Shown: piece after piece, positions 34,263-44,764 of the stretch
How positions within the stretch are numbered: the stretch's first letter is position 1
How the letters are laid out: each line of letters begins with the position of its first letter
Assembly: GCF_001017175.1 (NCBI RefSeq)
Contig: NZ_LCYG01000056.1
Span: 62,001-126,000 of the forward strand
Direction: 5' to 3'
From: Microvirga vignae
GTDB lineage: Bacteria; Pseudomonadota; Alphaproteobacteria; Rhizobiales; Beijerinckiaceae
DNA: 64,000 nucleotides
The notes under the pieces: generated by a model
Databases searched by the model: none
Told to the model about the DNA's origin: nothing
What the model saw: the letters and a program-made list of their open reading frames with translations, nothing else
Made by a program: the position numbers and the translations under genes

Positions 34263-35561
34263 TCAGCCGTCTGTGACACGACGGCTGAGGACAAGGTAAG
34301 CCGCAGCTGTCCAGGAGAATGTGTTACCTCCCAATCCTTCACCCGTGGTCGGATCGAAATATTCGCAGAACCCGGCCTGCTCGATAGCCCATACGGTCCC
34401 CCGTTCAAGGCTACCGGCGAGTTCGTTCATGGCATTGGCACGAAGGCCATCGGCCATGAGCCAGTTGATCACCGCCCAAACCGGACCGCGCCAATAGCGC
34501 TTCGGCTCAAAAGCCGGGGAGAAGGGCGCCGTGGACGGCAGGCTTACCACCATGCCGTCACACCATCGCGCGATCTCCGCCGCCACAGCGGCTCTTTGCT
34601 GACCATCAAGGGTGACCGCCACAAGGGGGATGAAGCCTGCTTGCGTGGGCGCTTCAATATCCTCGCCCGAGACAAGGTCGAGCGACACGAAGCGCCGGAG
34701 AGAATCCCGCCAGCGGCGCCCCAGCCCTTCCGTGAGGAGGCGATGCATCTCCGATAATTCGGCGACTTCATCCTGCGCCCCAAGCACAGCCGCGAGCCGG
34801 ATGAGATCCGCCGTCGCCCGCGCCAGGATTCCCGTCATCTGCACGTCGGCAACCTTGAAGGGAGCCGAGGCCCATTGCTTCTCCGGGTTCCAGCCGCAAT
34901 CGCGGTATGTGTCGACCAGATGAATGAAGCGCTGGTAGTCCACGTCTCGCGGCCGCATGGCCGCATCGACATGGCCTGTATCCTTGCGTCGGATCTGCGT
35001 CGTCGTGGTTGTGGGCACGCGAGCGAGCGCCTCGTCCCAGGCCGGAGAATTGTCGCTGCCGCTCTCCCATGGGTGAAGAATGGCGACGAGGCCCCTCCTC
35101 TCGGGATCGCGCGCCTTCATCCACCAGCGATGGGAACGCAGGGCCGCCGCGAACAAGGGACGTGTTCTCTCAAGTGCATCCTGCCGCCCTGCAGCGACGG
35201 CAGCATCGTGAATAAAACGGAGCGCCATGCCGAAGACCGGCGGCTGGGTAATGCCGGAGGTCGGAATCCTGTGGCGGGTGCCCCATACATCAGCACCTGG
35301 AAAATAGGTGTCGCTCGGCGCATGGAAGACGATGTGAGGAATCATTCCGTCTTCCCACTGACCTTCGATGAGCCGTTCCAACTCGCGATAGGCGCGGTCG
35401 ATGTCGAAGGTGGCGAAGCCCATGGCCACGAAAGCCGAGTCCCAGTTCCACTGGAAGGGATAGAGCCTGTCGGTGGGCACCGTGTAGCCACCCCGGTCGT
35501 TGCGGGCCAGGATCGCGCGCGCGTCGTCATGCCGGTCGAGCTTGATATCGTCACTCATCAT
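34263..35561 (-). CDS. glycoside hydrolase, GH63/MGH1-like
   Basis: A 432-residue (alpha/alpha)6-barrel hydrolase with no signal peptide, so it acts in the cytoplasm on an imported glycoside. Key motifs are FQWNWDSAFVAMG near residue 37, HPWESGSDNSPAWD near residue 170 (the acidic pair of the GH63/GH37 catalytic site), and RYWRGPVWAVINWLM near residue 355. Relatives include mannosylglycerate and glucosylglycerate hydrolases and trehalase-like enzymes. It is the last gene of the ABC-transporter operon, only seven bases after the ATPase gene, which links substrate import with cleavage. Confidence 0.82.
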   Translation of the reverse strand: MMSDDIKLDRHDDARAILARNDRGGYTVPTDRLYPFQWNWDSAFVAMGFATFDIDRAYRELERLIEGQWEDGMIPHIVFHAPSDTYFPGADVWGTRHRIPTSGITQPPVFGMALRFIHDAAVAAGRQDALERTRPLFAAALRSHRWWMKARDPERRGLVAILHPWESGSDNSPAWDEALARVPTTTTTQIRRKDTGHVDAAMRPRDVDYQRFIHLVDTYRDCGWNPEKQWASAPFKVADVQMTGILARATADLIRLAAVLGAQDEVAELSEMHRLLTEGLGRRWRDSLRRFVSLDLVSGEDIEAPTQAGFIPLVAVTLDGQQRAAVAAEIARWCDGMVVSLPSTAPFSPAFEPKRYWRGPVWAVINWLMADGLRANAMNELAGSLERGTVWAIEQAGFCEYFDPTTGEGLGGNTFSWTAAAYLVLSRRVTDG

Positions 35562-35567
35562 GCGTCC

Positions 35568-36617
<1,050 letters not shown>

Positions 36618-36628
36618 CGTGATCTCCG

Positions 36629-37489
36629 CTATTTGCTCGCGATGCCCCAGACCGCGAACAGGTACCGCCTGACCGCGAAGATGAAGAGCACGGATGGAAT
36701 GATGAGGATGAAGCCGCCTGCGAAGCGGTAATGCAGCGGGCTCTCGGAGAGAACCTTCAGGAGGTAGGCCGTCAGCGTCCGCTCGCGCACGGTGAGGATC
36801 GACGCGGCGAAGACCTCATTCCACGAAATCACGAAGGCGAAGATCGCGGTCGCCGCAAGTCCCGGCAGAGCGAGCGGCAGCACGACCTTCATGAAGGCCT
36901 GGAGCCGGGTACAGCCGAACACCCAGGCGGCCTCCTCATATTCGCGCGGAATGCCCATGAACAAGCTCTGCGTGACGAGAACCGCGAAGGGCAGAGCCAG
37001 CACCGTGTGGATCAGCGAAACGCCGAAAGGAGTGTCGTACAGGCCGAACCGGATGAACGACACGGTCAGCGGCAGCGCCAGGATCGCGAGCGGAAAGGCC
37101 CGCGTGAGCAGCACCATCAGGCGAAACGCCGTCTGTCCGCGAAAGGCATAGCGCGCAAGAGCGTACCCAGCGGGCGCGCCGAGAAGAACGGAGAACAGCA
37201 CGGTGAGTCCTGCAGCGATCAGTGAATTGATGAGCGCGCTGAACACGCCCTCAATCCCGAGAAACTGCATCATGGGCGCAACCGATACGTCAGTGGGCCA
37301 GATGGACTTGGGCCACCGAAAGACGCCGAGCCGTCCGCCGAACGCGCCGAGCGCCACGAAATAGATCGGCAGCAGGACCCAGATGAGCAGAACCACGATC
37401 CCCGTCCAGAGCAGGAATCGGCGCGCACTTGGCACCGCGATGCCGCTCGTGGGGGCAGGACGGGGCGTGGTTATGCCAGTGGCCGTCAT
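36629..37489 (-). CDS. carbohydrate ABC transporter permease (MalG type)
   Basis: A 286-residue membrane protein with six helices. The start at MTATGITTPRP overlaps the TGA of the upstream permease by four bases (ATGA); longer frames are not coding-like. The EAA loop that docks on the ATPase is REYEEAAWVFGCTRLQAFMK, followed by VVLPLALPGLAATAIF. It forms the channel with the partner permease. The operon order (binding protein, two permeases, ATPase, hydrolase) indicates glycoside uptake. Confidence 0.9.
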   Translation of the reverse strand: MTATGITTPRPAPTSGIAVPSARRFLLWTGIVVLLIWVLLPIYFVALGAFGGRLGVFRWPKSIWPTDVSVAPMMQFLGIEGVFSALINSLIAAGLTVLFSVLLGAPAGYALARYAFRGQTAFRLMVLLTRAFPLAILALPLTVSFIRFGLYDTPFGVSLIHTVLALPFAVLVTQSLFMGIPREYEEAAWVFGCTRLQAFMKVVLPLALPGLAATAIFAFVISWNEVFAASILTVRERTLTAYLLKVLSESPLHYRFAGGFILIIPSVLFIFAVRRYLFAVWGIASK

Positions 37490-38337
37490 GGCTGCTGCTC
37501 CGGACGTACGCGCAGGATACTCAGGTAAAGCGCGGTGGCGGCGAGCGAGATCGCCATGATGAGAACGGCGTAAGCCGCTGCGACACCGTAGTTCTGGTTG
37601 ATGTTCTGCCAAGTGTAGGCTTCCCCGGCGAGTACGGGGAAGTTGGTTCCGCCGAGGGCATACACGACGGCAAAGACTTCAAAGGCAAGCACCGTGCGCA
37701 GGATCAGAGCCGACTGCAGGCTCGGCTTCAACAGCGGAAGCGTGATTTTCCTGAAGCGGGTCCAGGGCCTCGCGCCGAAGATTTCGGCAGCTTCGGCGAA
37801 TTCCTTCGGGATGAGCTGGATGCCCGCCACCACAATGACGAGCACGATGGCTGTGGCTCGCCATAGTTCGGCCAGCACGATGCCGATGAACAGCGCGACC
37901 GGCGTTTCCTGAGTGAGCCAGCCGGTGGGCCCAGGAATGAGGCCGAGCCCATAGAGTGCGGAATTGAGGTAGCCTGTGTTCTGCAGGATGGCGAGCCAGG
38001 CGAGGCCCGCCGCGAGATCCGAGATGCCGAGCGGGATGGTGAGCACCCAGAGCACGAGATCGCGTCCGCGCTCGATCTTTGTCAGCATCACGGCCATGAG
38101 GAGTGCGAGCGCCACCTGCAGCGGCACGACAATGGCGGTGAGCAGGAAGGTGTTGCGGATCGCGAGCGAGAAGTTGAGGTCACCCGCCATGCGGGCGTAG
38201 TTGGCGAGCCCTACGCCCTCCTCCGACGAGAAGGAGAGCCAGATCGTCTGCACCAGCGGCACGATGAAGAAGGCGGCAAGGAACAACACCGCCGGAGCGA
38301 TGAGTGCATATGGGATCCAGGAGGCGCGCGAGGTCAT
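37486..38337 (-). CDS. carbohydrate ABC transporter permease (MalF type)
   Basis: A 283-residue permease with six helices, starting at MTSRASWIPYALIAPAVLFL; an ATG four codons earlier is a possible alternative. The EAA loop is KEFAEAAEIFGARPWTRFRK, followed by ITLPLLKPSLQSALI. It ends within the start of the second permease (four-base overlap), so the two subunits are translationally coupled. It lies 61 bp downstream of the binding-protein gene. Confidence 0.9.
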   Translation of the reverse strand: MTSRASWIPYALIAPAVLFLAAFFIVPLVQTIWLSFSSEEGVGLANYARMAGDLNFSLAIRNTFLLTAIVVPLQVALALLMAVMLTKIERGRDLVLWVLTIPLGISDLAAGLAWLAILQNTGYLNSALYGLGLIPGPTGWLTQETPVALFIGIVLAELWRATAIVLVIVVAGIQLIPKEFAEAAEIFGARPWTRFRKITLPLLKPSLQSALILRTVLAFEVFAVVYALGGTNFPVLAGEAYTWQNINQNYGVAAAYAVLIMAISLAATALYLSILRVRPEQQP

Positions 38338-38398
38338 GACGGTTCCCATCGGGCAGGATGGATCCCGGCGGGTGGCCCCCGCCGGGCTTGAGGCAACG

Positions 38399-39679
38399 TC
38401 AATCGACGATGCAGGCCCCCTGGCTTGGCTTGTCGGGGGCCCAGCAAGGCGCGCCGGTTTGCTTCATCAGGGTGTCGAGCACCTTGGCCTGGTCCTCAAG
38501 AACGGCCTTCACCGGCTCATTGCGCTGAACGATGCGCTGGAACGTGTCCATATAGACCTTGTTAAATTCACCGCCCTTGGCGCCGAGCCCCACCGGCAGC
38601 AGGGAAACCACTGCGTCCTTGGCATTCTGTGTCGCGCTCACGGCGCTGGACAGCAGCTTCACACCTGGGCTCAGATCCGCAGGCAACTCGGCCTTGACGA
38701 CCGGGAAGAAGCCCACCTCCTGCGCGGTCTTGATTTGCGTCTCGGGCTTGGTGAGATGCTGGATCACGGCTACTGCGCCGTCATGATTGGGCGCGTCCTT
38801 CGGGATCGCAAGGCCGGCGATTACCGGCATGTAGCCGCGCCCTTTCGGGCCTGCGGGCGCCGGGAAGGTTACGAACTGATCGGGCTGAGCCTCCAGCGCT
38901 TCCTTGACACGGGCCACGTGATCCCATGCGATCCAGATCTCACCCCCGAGAAGCGGCTCCTGCATGAAGTTGTAGCTGGTGGAGTTGGGGCTTGAGACCG
39001 TCCACAACTGCTTCATCATGTTCCAACCCGCTTCGGCGTCGGCGGACTTGAACGGCGTCACCACGCCGCCCGTGAACGATGGGTAGAAGTAGCCTTGGAA
39101 AAAGCGCGCCATCAGGCCCGTCGGTCCGGCGGGCCAACCGAGACGGCGCTGTCCCGTGCGGTCGGCGATGGCCTTGGCCCATTGCTGCAATTGCTCATAG
39201 GTGAGCGCATTGATGTCGGCGCCGGCCGGCAGATATTGAAGCGCCTGCTTGTTGGCGACCATGATATAGGTCGCCTGCATCCACGGGATGTATTGTTGCT
39301 TGTCCGTGCCGAGCTTGCCGAGTTGCATGAGGTTGGCCGGTATGCCGAGATTGCTCACCTTGGCCGCCACATCTTCGATGGGCTGGAGATCGTCCGGAAC
39401 GTGGGGCTGAAGCTCCCCATGGAGAGCGCCGACAAGGCTGATCGTGCGCTTTCCCGCCTGCGTTTCTGCTTTCAGGCGCACGGCGAAGGCGGGCGGCTCG
39501 TCCACCACATAGGTCACCTTGCCGGGAACGCCTTTCAGCAAAACCTCGCGGACTTTGGTGGCTTCCTCGATGGGCCGGAGCTGAGTTGAGTAGAAGATCG
39601 TGTCCTGCGCCTTCGCGGCTGTCAGGCTCCCAAATACAACGGCTGCCACGGCAACTGCTCTCAACGTCGCGCTCTGCAT
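38399..39679 (-). CDS. ABC transporter extracellular solute-binding protein
   Basis: A 426-residue periplasmic binding protein. The start MQSATLRAV has GGAGGG nine bases upstream. Residues 1-25 form a Sec signal peptide (AVAVAAVVFGSLTAAKAQ, cleavage after AKA). The mature fold is of the group I sugar-binding type, with long loops (LTYEQLQQWAKAIADRTG) and GIATPKDA-like hinge segments (AGLAIPKDAPNHDGAVAVI). It is the first gene of the operon. Neighbouring GH63-like hydrolase suggests a glycoside ligand. It is longer than MalE-type proteins but within the family's range. Confidence 0.88.
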   Translation of the reverse strand: MQSATLRAVAVAAVVFGSLTAAKAQDTIFYSTQLRPIEEATKVREVLLKGVPGKVTYVVDEPPAFAVRLKAETQAGKRTISLVGALHGELQPHVPDDLQPIEDVAAKVSNLGIPANLMQLGKLGTDKQQYIPWMQATYIMVANKQALQYLPAGADINALTYEQLQQWAKAIADRTGQRRLGWPAGPTGLMARFFQGYFYPSFTGGVVTPFKSADAEAGWNMMKQLWTVSSPNSTSYNFMQEPLLGGEIWIAWDHVARVKEALEAQPDQFVTFPAPAGPKGRGYMPVIAGLAIPKDAPNHDGAVAVIQHLTKPETQIKTAQEVGFFPVVKAELPADLSPGVKLLSSAVSATQNAKDAVVSLLPVGLGAKGGEFNKVYMDTFQRIVQRNEPVKAVLEDQAKVLDTLMKQTGAPCWAPDKPSQGACIVD

Positions 39680-40283
39680 TGCCCATTCCCTCCATAGGCT
39701 CATATTGCTCAACCGTCCTGCCCGGACCTCAACGCGGACGACCCAACCCATCTCCACGCAACGTGCGGAGACCGGCTGCTTTTACTCAAGGTAGGGTAGT
39801 CGAGAGCGGGGTCTACTCATCGGCATCGGGCTGGCGCTATGTGCTGGAGGTCGCTTTTGGGTCAGGCACTGCCCTTCAGCGCGGCTGTGTAAGGGTCCGC
39901 TCGTCCCGCAAACGGGGACGTTCGGCTTACTTCCGCTCAGTGTCATGAGCCGACCTCTCGGAGTTCTCCACTCAAGCGGCTATTTGACCTCTGAGGATTT
40001 GCGCGTGAACTCCATGAAACACAGTCTTGAAGCCGCTCCTGTCGGACTTGCTCAGGTGAGGTGGTGCCGTTCACGAAGGAGGGATCGCGCGGGCAGATGG
40101 TAAAGCTAGGTGCTCGGTGGTACATTGGCAGGGTCGCAGATTGAGCCAGACGGCCCGTCGGCCGAGCCCTTGTAGATCGGGCCGCCGCGCCAGCGCTCCC
40201 GAGTACGCCTGCCGTCCAGCATAACCGGCTTAGCTCTTCGCAAGCGGGTTCGAAACCGCACAGCCTTGCAGGAGATCGATCCG
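39680..40283. other. long intergenic region upstream of the ABC operon
   Basis: About 600 bp with no supported gene. It contains a degenerate copy of the interspersed repeat at 39850-39952 (TTTTGGGTCAGGCACTGCCC, then TTCGGCTTACTTCCGC). A minus-strand frame near 40134-40220 (WRGGPIYKGSADGPSGSICD) reads protein-like but is short and has no ribosome site. The ABC-operon promoter must lie near 39690-39800. Confidence 0.4.
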
Positions 40284-40799
40284 ATGACCAAAACTGTCAC
40301 CGCCCTCTTCCATAACGAGCAGCACGCAACAAGCGCCGCAAACCGCCTGGAGCAGGCTGGCATCCCAAGAGATGGAATCGACATCTGGTCGACCCCGCAC
40401 AATCTGGCTCCCCTCTTGGAAGATGAGGGCGTGTCGCGAGCCGATGCGCATGCCTATGCCGAGGGTGTGCGCCGCGGTGGTTCCCTGGTCATCGTGAAAT
40501 GTGACGGCGAGATCGACGAGGTCGTCAGCATCCTGGACCAAGAGGGCGTGCTGGACCTCGAGGAGCAGCAGGCCCTCTGGCGCTCCGAAGGATGGCAGGA
40601 AGCCGCAGGGCCGGCTGGCAGTCTCACAGGATCCGCCAATCCTGCCCAGGGCGGCACAGGAGAGGGACACGATCTCACCGGCTCCCCGGACATGACCCGG
40701 GCCAGAACCGACATGGACACCAGTGGCCGGCCGGATGAGGTAGGCCCCGATCGGGTTCGCATTCAAATCCGCAAGGCGGAGCACCCGGTGCAGAAGTAG
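40284..40799 (+). CDS. general-stress protein with YflT/GsiB-type domain
   Basis: A 171-residue protein. GGAG nine bases upstream supports MTKTVTALF as start. Residues 1-95 match the domain of heat- and stress-induced YflT-type proteins: TVTALFHNEQHATSAANRLE, AGIPRDGIDIW and RRGGSLVIVKCDGEIDEVV. The remaining 75 residues are low-complexity, rich in Gly, Thr and acidic residues. Family members are induced by stress, but their biochemistry is unknown. It stands alone. Confidence 0.7.
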   Translation: MTKTVTALFHNEQHATSAANRLEQAGIPRDGIDIWSTPHNLAPLLEDEGVSRADAHAYAEGVRRGGSLVIVKCDGEIDEVVSILDQEGVLDLEEQQALWRSEGWQEAAGPAGSLTGSANPAQGGTGEGHDLTGSPDMTRARTDMDTSGRPDEVGPDRVRIQIRKAEHPVQK

Positions 40800-41206
40800 C
40801 TGCACCTGCGCGACAAGCGTCGAAGTCGAAAGGAACGTCCACGGCATCGGCGGACAGGCCATGATGGATTGAGCACCTTCCCTGAGGCAACGTCAGATTC
40901 ACACTCCCGGGCTCCGTCACTGGCCGGCCATCGTCGGCCAGACATCACATCCCTTTGCGCCATTGCCGAAGGTCTCGAATGGGTCAGACTCGGAAACTCC
41001 CCTACCGGTCAGGAACGTCTGCTTCTCCGCCCTAAAGGAGACATTCGGTGCAGGTCCGAGAAGTGCCACTTGCGGACATTACCTTTTCCTTATGAGTTAT
41101 TGGAACTGAGCTCTATCGAGCCCACGCCTCGTCTCTGCGGCTCGCTCCACACGGGTGAATGATCTCCTGATCGGTTGCGAGGCTCTTCCATGCGCAGGTC
41201 AGGCTG
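40800..41206. other. intergenic region with degenerate repeat
   Basis: No gene is supported. Near 40990-41080 the block GGGTCAGACTCGGAAACTCC then GACATTCGGTGCAGG ... GTCCGAGAAGTGCCACTTGC resembles the other degenerate repeat copies. The region ends at composite palindrome copy 4. Confidence 0.4.
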
Positions 41207-41368
41207 CTAGAGCCTCGCACGTGAAAAGTGGAATGCACTTTTGGGATCGATCCGATGCTCATTCTTGAGAGCAGCGCATCGTTCGGGGCGGAACCGGAGG
41301 TCCGCTTAAGCGACCCGAAGGGCCACGGCAGTGAAGACCGGGTCCACTTCTGAAGCACGATGCTCTAG
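41207..41368. repeat. CTAG-bounded composite palindrome, copy 4 (expanded)
   Basis: CTAG flanks both ends. The modules AAAAGTGGAATGCACTTTT and GCGCATCGTTCGGGGCGGA ... AAGCACGATGCTCTAG are recognisable, with an extra insert of about 40 bases between GTCCGCTT and GACCGGGTC. The right CTAG contains the stop codon (TAG on the minus strand) of the DadA-like gene. Confidence 0.7.
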
Positions 41369-42597
41369 AAGCGGTTCGCTCGATAAGGATAAGGATCGAT
41401 TGTCGGTTTCCTGGTTGCGACCAGGTCAGAGACCAGCAGGCCCGTTGTTGAGCCGCCGATCAGCCCTGTCTGGCCGTGGCCGAAAGCAAGCACAACGTTC
41501 CTGTGCCGAGGCGAAGGTCCAATAACCGGAAGGGAATCGGGTGTCGCTGGGCGGTGCCCCATCCAAACGGAGATCGGTTCGCCGGCAATGCCGGGGAAAT
41601 AGCGCTTCGCGATTCTCCCGAGTGCGGCGGCACGCCGCTCGTTCATCGGTGCGTCGAGACCAGCGATCTCCGCCGTTCCCGCAATCCGAAGGCCGTGCTC
41701 CATCGGCGTCATCATGATTTTTGAGGCCAGCGGATAGAGCGGGCGGCTTGGAGCCGGCGTCGGCATGGGCAGCATCACATGATAGCCGCGCAAGCTTTCG
41801 AGTGGGATCCGAAGGCCGAGCCGCGCGGCCAACCGCTGGGACCATGCGCCGGCTGCTATGACCACCATATCGCATGGCATGCGGCCAGCCTCCGTCATGA
41901 CGGCACGGACCTGTCCGGCATCCTGCTCGAAATCCTTGACCGATGCCCGGACGAAGCGTCCCCCGTTCCGAGCGACGTCTTCGGCTATGGTTGCCACAAG
42001 GCGATGCGGATTGCTGCAATGGCCGGAATCAGGAAGGTAGATCGCCTTTACGAACCGAGGCCCCAGTGAAGGCTCCAGTTCACGGATCTCGTCGGGACCC
42101 AAAACTTCCGAACGGATCCCGAGCGAAGCCCTGAGCTCTCGGCCGAGAGCATCCTTGGCGAAGGCTGCATCGCTTTCGTAGAGATAGAGCTGACCGGAGA
42201 CATGAAGCAGGCTTCCGGCATCGACACCCAGAAGCGTCCGGTAATGCCTGAAGCTGTCGGCGTGGAGCAAACGGAGCGCCTTTGCGATGCCGTCGATGCG
42301 CGGCCGTGCTCCCGCCGCAATGAATTTGGCGAGCCAGGGCATGGCGCGAGGCAGGTAGCGCCAATCGATCCACAACGGACTGTCGGGATCTGCGATCCAC
42401 GACACGGCCTGTCGCACGATGCCCGGTGTCGACAGGGGCACCACGGAGCCGGGGCCGATGCTTCCGGCATTGCCGAAGGAGCATCCCTTCCCCGGTGGCA
42501 ACGGATCGTAGATCGTAACGGAGTGCCCGTCCCGCTGGAGGAAGGCAGCACACGAGACCCCGATGACGCCTGCTCCGACAATGGCGATGTTGGCCAA
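41365..42597 (-). CDS. DadA-like D-amino-acid dehydrogenase / FAD oxidoreductase
   Basis: A 410-residue flavoprotein with a TTG start six bases after GAGG; the first residues are an FAD-binding GxGxxG fold (IAIVGAGVIGVSCAAFLQRD). The DAO-superfamily motifs RGYHVMLPMP, GLRIAGTAEIAGLDAPMN and the C-terminal VVLAFGHGQTGLIGG follow. It would oxidise a D-amino acid or N-substituted amino acid at the membrane or in the cytoplasm. It is the last gene of a minus-strand operon starting at 46450. Its stop lies in a composite palindrome. Confidence 0.85.
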   Translation of the reverse strand: MANIAIVGAGVIGVSCAAFLQRDGHSVTIYDPLPPGKGCSFGNAGSIGPGSVVPLSTPGIVRQAVSWIADPDSPLWIDWRYLPRAMPWLAKFIAAGARPRIDGIAKALRLLHADSFRHYRTLLGVDAGSLLHVSGQLYLYESDAAFAKDALGRELRASLGIRSEVLGPDEIRELEPSLGPRFVKAIYLPDSGHCSNPHRLVATIAEDVARNGGRFVRASVKDFEQDAGQVRAVMTEAGRMPCDMVVIAAGAWSQRLAARLGLRIPLESLRGYHVMLPMPTPAPSRPLYPLASKIMMTPMEHGLRIAGTAEIAGLDAPMNERRAAALGRIAKRYFPGIAGEPISVWMGHRPATPDSLPVIGPSPRHRNVVLAFGHGQTGLIGGSTTGLLVSDLVATRKPTIDPYPYRANRF

Positions 42598-42608
42598 GGC
42601 CCCCTCCC

Positions 42609-43583
42609 TCAAAGTGGCAGATGTAGTCCGCGGCCGGTTCGCCCGGCCTCGGCGATGACCTCGGCCGCGATGGCGAGATCGCCGAGAGCAAAGCCCGGGA
42701 AAAGGAACATGGCGCGCTGCCCCTCATCCGTGCGGCCGGTAGCAGTCCCGGCCACGAGGGATGCCAGATCCGCATCGAAGGGACCCGGGTAGCGGAGCTT
42801 GGCTCGGTTGGCCGGATCGGCCGCCTGAGCATGATCGTCGGTGGCCAGGATGTCGAACGTGCGCAGCGCCTCGCCGCGCCAAGGACGGCCGAGATCGACC
42901 GCGGCGACGAAGCACCCGGGCCTCGGGAGCGAAGCGTCAAGAAACGGCTCGAGTCCGGGCTGCGCCGGAACCGTCGTAACGACCACGTCGCAGGCGAGTG
43001 CCTCGCCCGGATGATCCGCCACCTCGGCGTCGAGGCCGATTTCCCGCGCGTACACCGCGAGTTTTTCTGCGGACGAGCGGCGACGTGAGTTGCATACGGC
43101 TTTGCGGAGCCCAGGCAGCACATCCCGGAGACTGGCGAGATGCCCGTAGGCTTGGGCGCCACATCCGATGAAGCCTATGGTGGAACTGTCGGCACGAGCA
43201 AGATAGGAAGCTGCCAGGGCCGACATGGCAGCCGTGCGCAGCACCGTGAGGCTGTTTCCGTCGAGAACCGCTACCGGAACTCCGGTCGTGAAATCGCTCA
43301 CCACGATCAGACCGTTGACGTTCGGCAGCCCGCGCTCGTCGTTGTCCGCAGCAACCCCAATCCATTTCGTCGTCGCGAATGGCGGATCGGGCATGGCAGC
43401 GCAGAGGGACTGAAAAAAGTGCCCTGGACCGATGGGCACGGTGAGCTTCGGCTGAACGTGGGTCCTCCCCTCGGCATGCAGCCGGAAGGCATGCGCAAGC
43501 GCCTCTCGTGCGGCCCGAGGCTTTATTTCGAGTGCGGCAATGTCCTCGCTCGAAAGATAAAGCAGTCTCCTCATTGGCTTCAC
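42609..43583 (-). CDS. ornithine cyclodeaminase / mu-crystallin family protein
   Basis: A 324-residue NAD(P)-dependent enzyme of the OCD/mu-crystallin family. Motifs are PKLTVPIGPGHFFQSLCAAM, GLPNVNGLIVVSDFTTG, the nucleotide-binding STIGFIGCGAQAYGHL (GxGxxA/G), and VDLGRPWRGEALRTFD. Members are ornithine cyclodeaminases, imine reductases (delta1-pyrroline-2-carboxylate reductase, LhpI) or ketimine reductases. Four-base overlap with the next flavoprotein gene shows tight coupling. The neighbouring oxidase trio favours cyclic-imine reduction or opine breakdown. Confidence 0.85.
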   Translation of the reverse strand: MKPMRRLLYLSSEDIAALEIKPRAAREALAHAFRLHAEGRTHVQPKLTVPIGPGHFFQSLCAAMPDPPFATTKWIGVAADNDERGLPNVNGLIVVSDFTTGVPVAVLDGNSLTVLRTAAMSALAASYLARADSSTIGFIGCGAQAYGHLASLRDVLPGLRKAVCNSRRRSSAEKLAVYAREIGLDAEVADHPGEALACDVVVTTVPAQPGLEPFLDASLPRPGCFVAAVDLGRPWRGEALRTFDILATDDHAQAADPANRAKLRYPGPFDADLASLVAGTATGRTDEGQRAMFLFPGFALGDLAIAAEVIAEAGRTGRGLHLPL

Positions 43584-44764
43584 CCTGCTCGACCGCCGGG
43601 AGCAGCCGGTGCATCGAATTCATGCGCCAGCTTGTCCGAGACCTGAACCGCGTTCCTGAAGCGACTGATGGAGAAAGGAGCAATCGGAGTGTCGGTTCTG
43701 CCATCCACGATGAGATCGGCAAGCACCGCACCGACTCCAGGCCCCACCTGGAAACCATGCCCGCAGAACCCGAAGGCATGAAACAGACCGGGAGTCGTCT
43801 CGCTCTCGCCGATGACCGGCAACATGTCGGGCAGATAGCCCTCTATGCCTGACCAGACGCGAATGACCTGCGCCGATCTCAGGAACGGAGCAATCCTCAC
43901 GAGATTGCGCATGCCGCTGAGGGTCTTGTTCGGCGGCACGGGAGCCCGGTTGAGCACCGGATCCGCCGCGGTCCGCGGATAGCCTGCGAAAATGACATTG
44001 CCGCGCGGAATCTGCCGAAAGATGACGGAACCGTCCACCGCCTGCACGGAGGGCACGACCTGATAGGGAATAGGCTCGGTCACGAATTGCGGAGGCCCGG
44101 CTGCGAACATGGGCGCCGTCTCGCCGAAGGCTTCGGCAATGGCCAGAGCCCAAGCTCCAGCAGAGTTCACCACGGCGTTGCAGTCCACCACGAGCCCGGT
44201 ATCGGTCTCCACAGTGAAGCCGACGCCGTTCCGACGCACCTCCGTCACGCGCGTATGCTCGACGATCTCAGCGCCAAGGCGCTGTGCGGCCCTTGCCACG
44301 GCCAACGACACGAGACGAGGATTGGCCGTGGCATCTCGTGCCGAATAGGTTGCCGCCTGAAGTCCCTCCCCCAGCCATGGCCAACGACGGCGAAGTTCAT
44401 CACGGCCGATCCGCTCGATCGCGAGTCCATGCCCTTCGGCGACCCGTGCGTGCTGCTCCAGTTTCTCCTGCTCGGCCTCGTTCATCGCAACGTAGAGGTG
44501 GCCGGTTCTCTCGAACTCGCAACGGTCGCCGATCAGGCCTTCGATTTCCTCCCAGATCGCCTGCGACCTGAGAGAAAGCGGATACTGCCCCGGATGGCGT
44601 CCCTGCAGACGCAGGTTGCCGAAATTCACCCCGCTCGACTGGGCCCCGACGACGCCTTTCTCGATCAGGACCACATCCCATCCGCGCTTGACCAGGAAGA
44701 ACGCTGTCCAAGTGCCGATGAGCCCGCCCCCGACAACGACAACCCGTGTCGTCTTTGTCGTCAT
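43580..44764 (-). CDS. FAD-dependent oxidoreductase, DAO type (small-subunit analog of heterotrimeric oxidases)
   Basis: A 394-residue flavoprotein with start MTTKTTRVVVVGGGLIGTWT (GxGxxG FAD fold), overlapping the TGA of the upstream gene by four bases. It contains the DAO motifs RMV-like PRLVSLAVARAAQRLGAE and CNAVVNSAGAWALAIAE and ends with HAFGFCGHGFQVGPGVG. This is the OoxB/HcnC/LhpB type of subunit. With the two genes upstream it makes the classic oxidase trio (DAO flavoprotein, NAD/FAD [2Fe-2S] reductase, small ferredoxin-like subunit), feeding electrons from a substrate C-N bond to the membrane. Confidence 0.88.
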   Translation of the reverse strand: MTTKTTRVVVVGGGLIGTWTAFFLVKRGWDVVLIEKGVVGAQSSGVNFGNLRLQGRHPGQYPLSLRSQAIWEEIEGLIGDRCEFERTGHLYVAMNEAEQEKLEQHARVAEGHGLAIERIGRDELRRRWPWLGEGLQAATYSARDATANPRLVSLAVARAAQRLGAEIVEHTRVTEVRRNGVGFTVETDTGLVVDCNAVVNSAGAWALAIAEAFGETAPMFAAGPPQFVTEPIPYQVVPSVQAVDGSVIFRQIPRGNVIFAGYPRTAADPVLNRAPVPPNKTLSGMRNLVRIAPFLRSAQVIRVWSGIEGYLPDMLPVIGESETTPGLFHAFGFCGHGFQVGPGVGAVLADLIVDGRTDTPIAPFSISRFRNAVQVSDKLAHEFDAPAAPGGRAG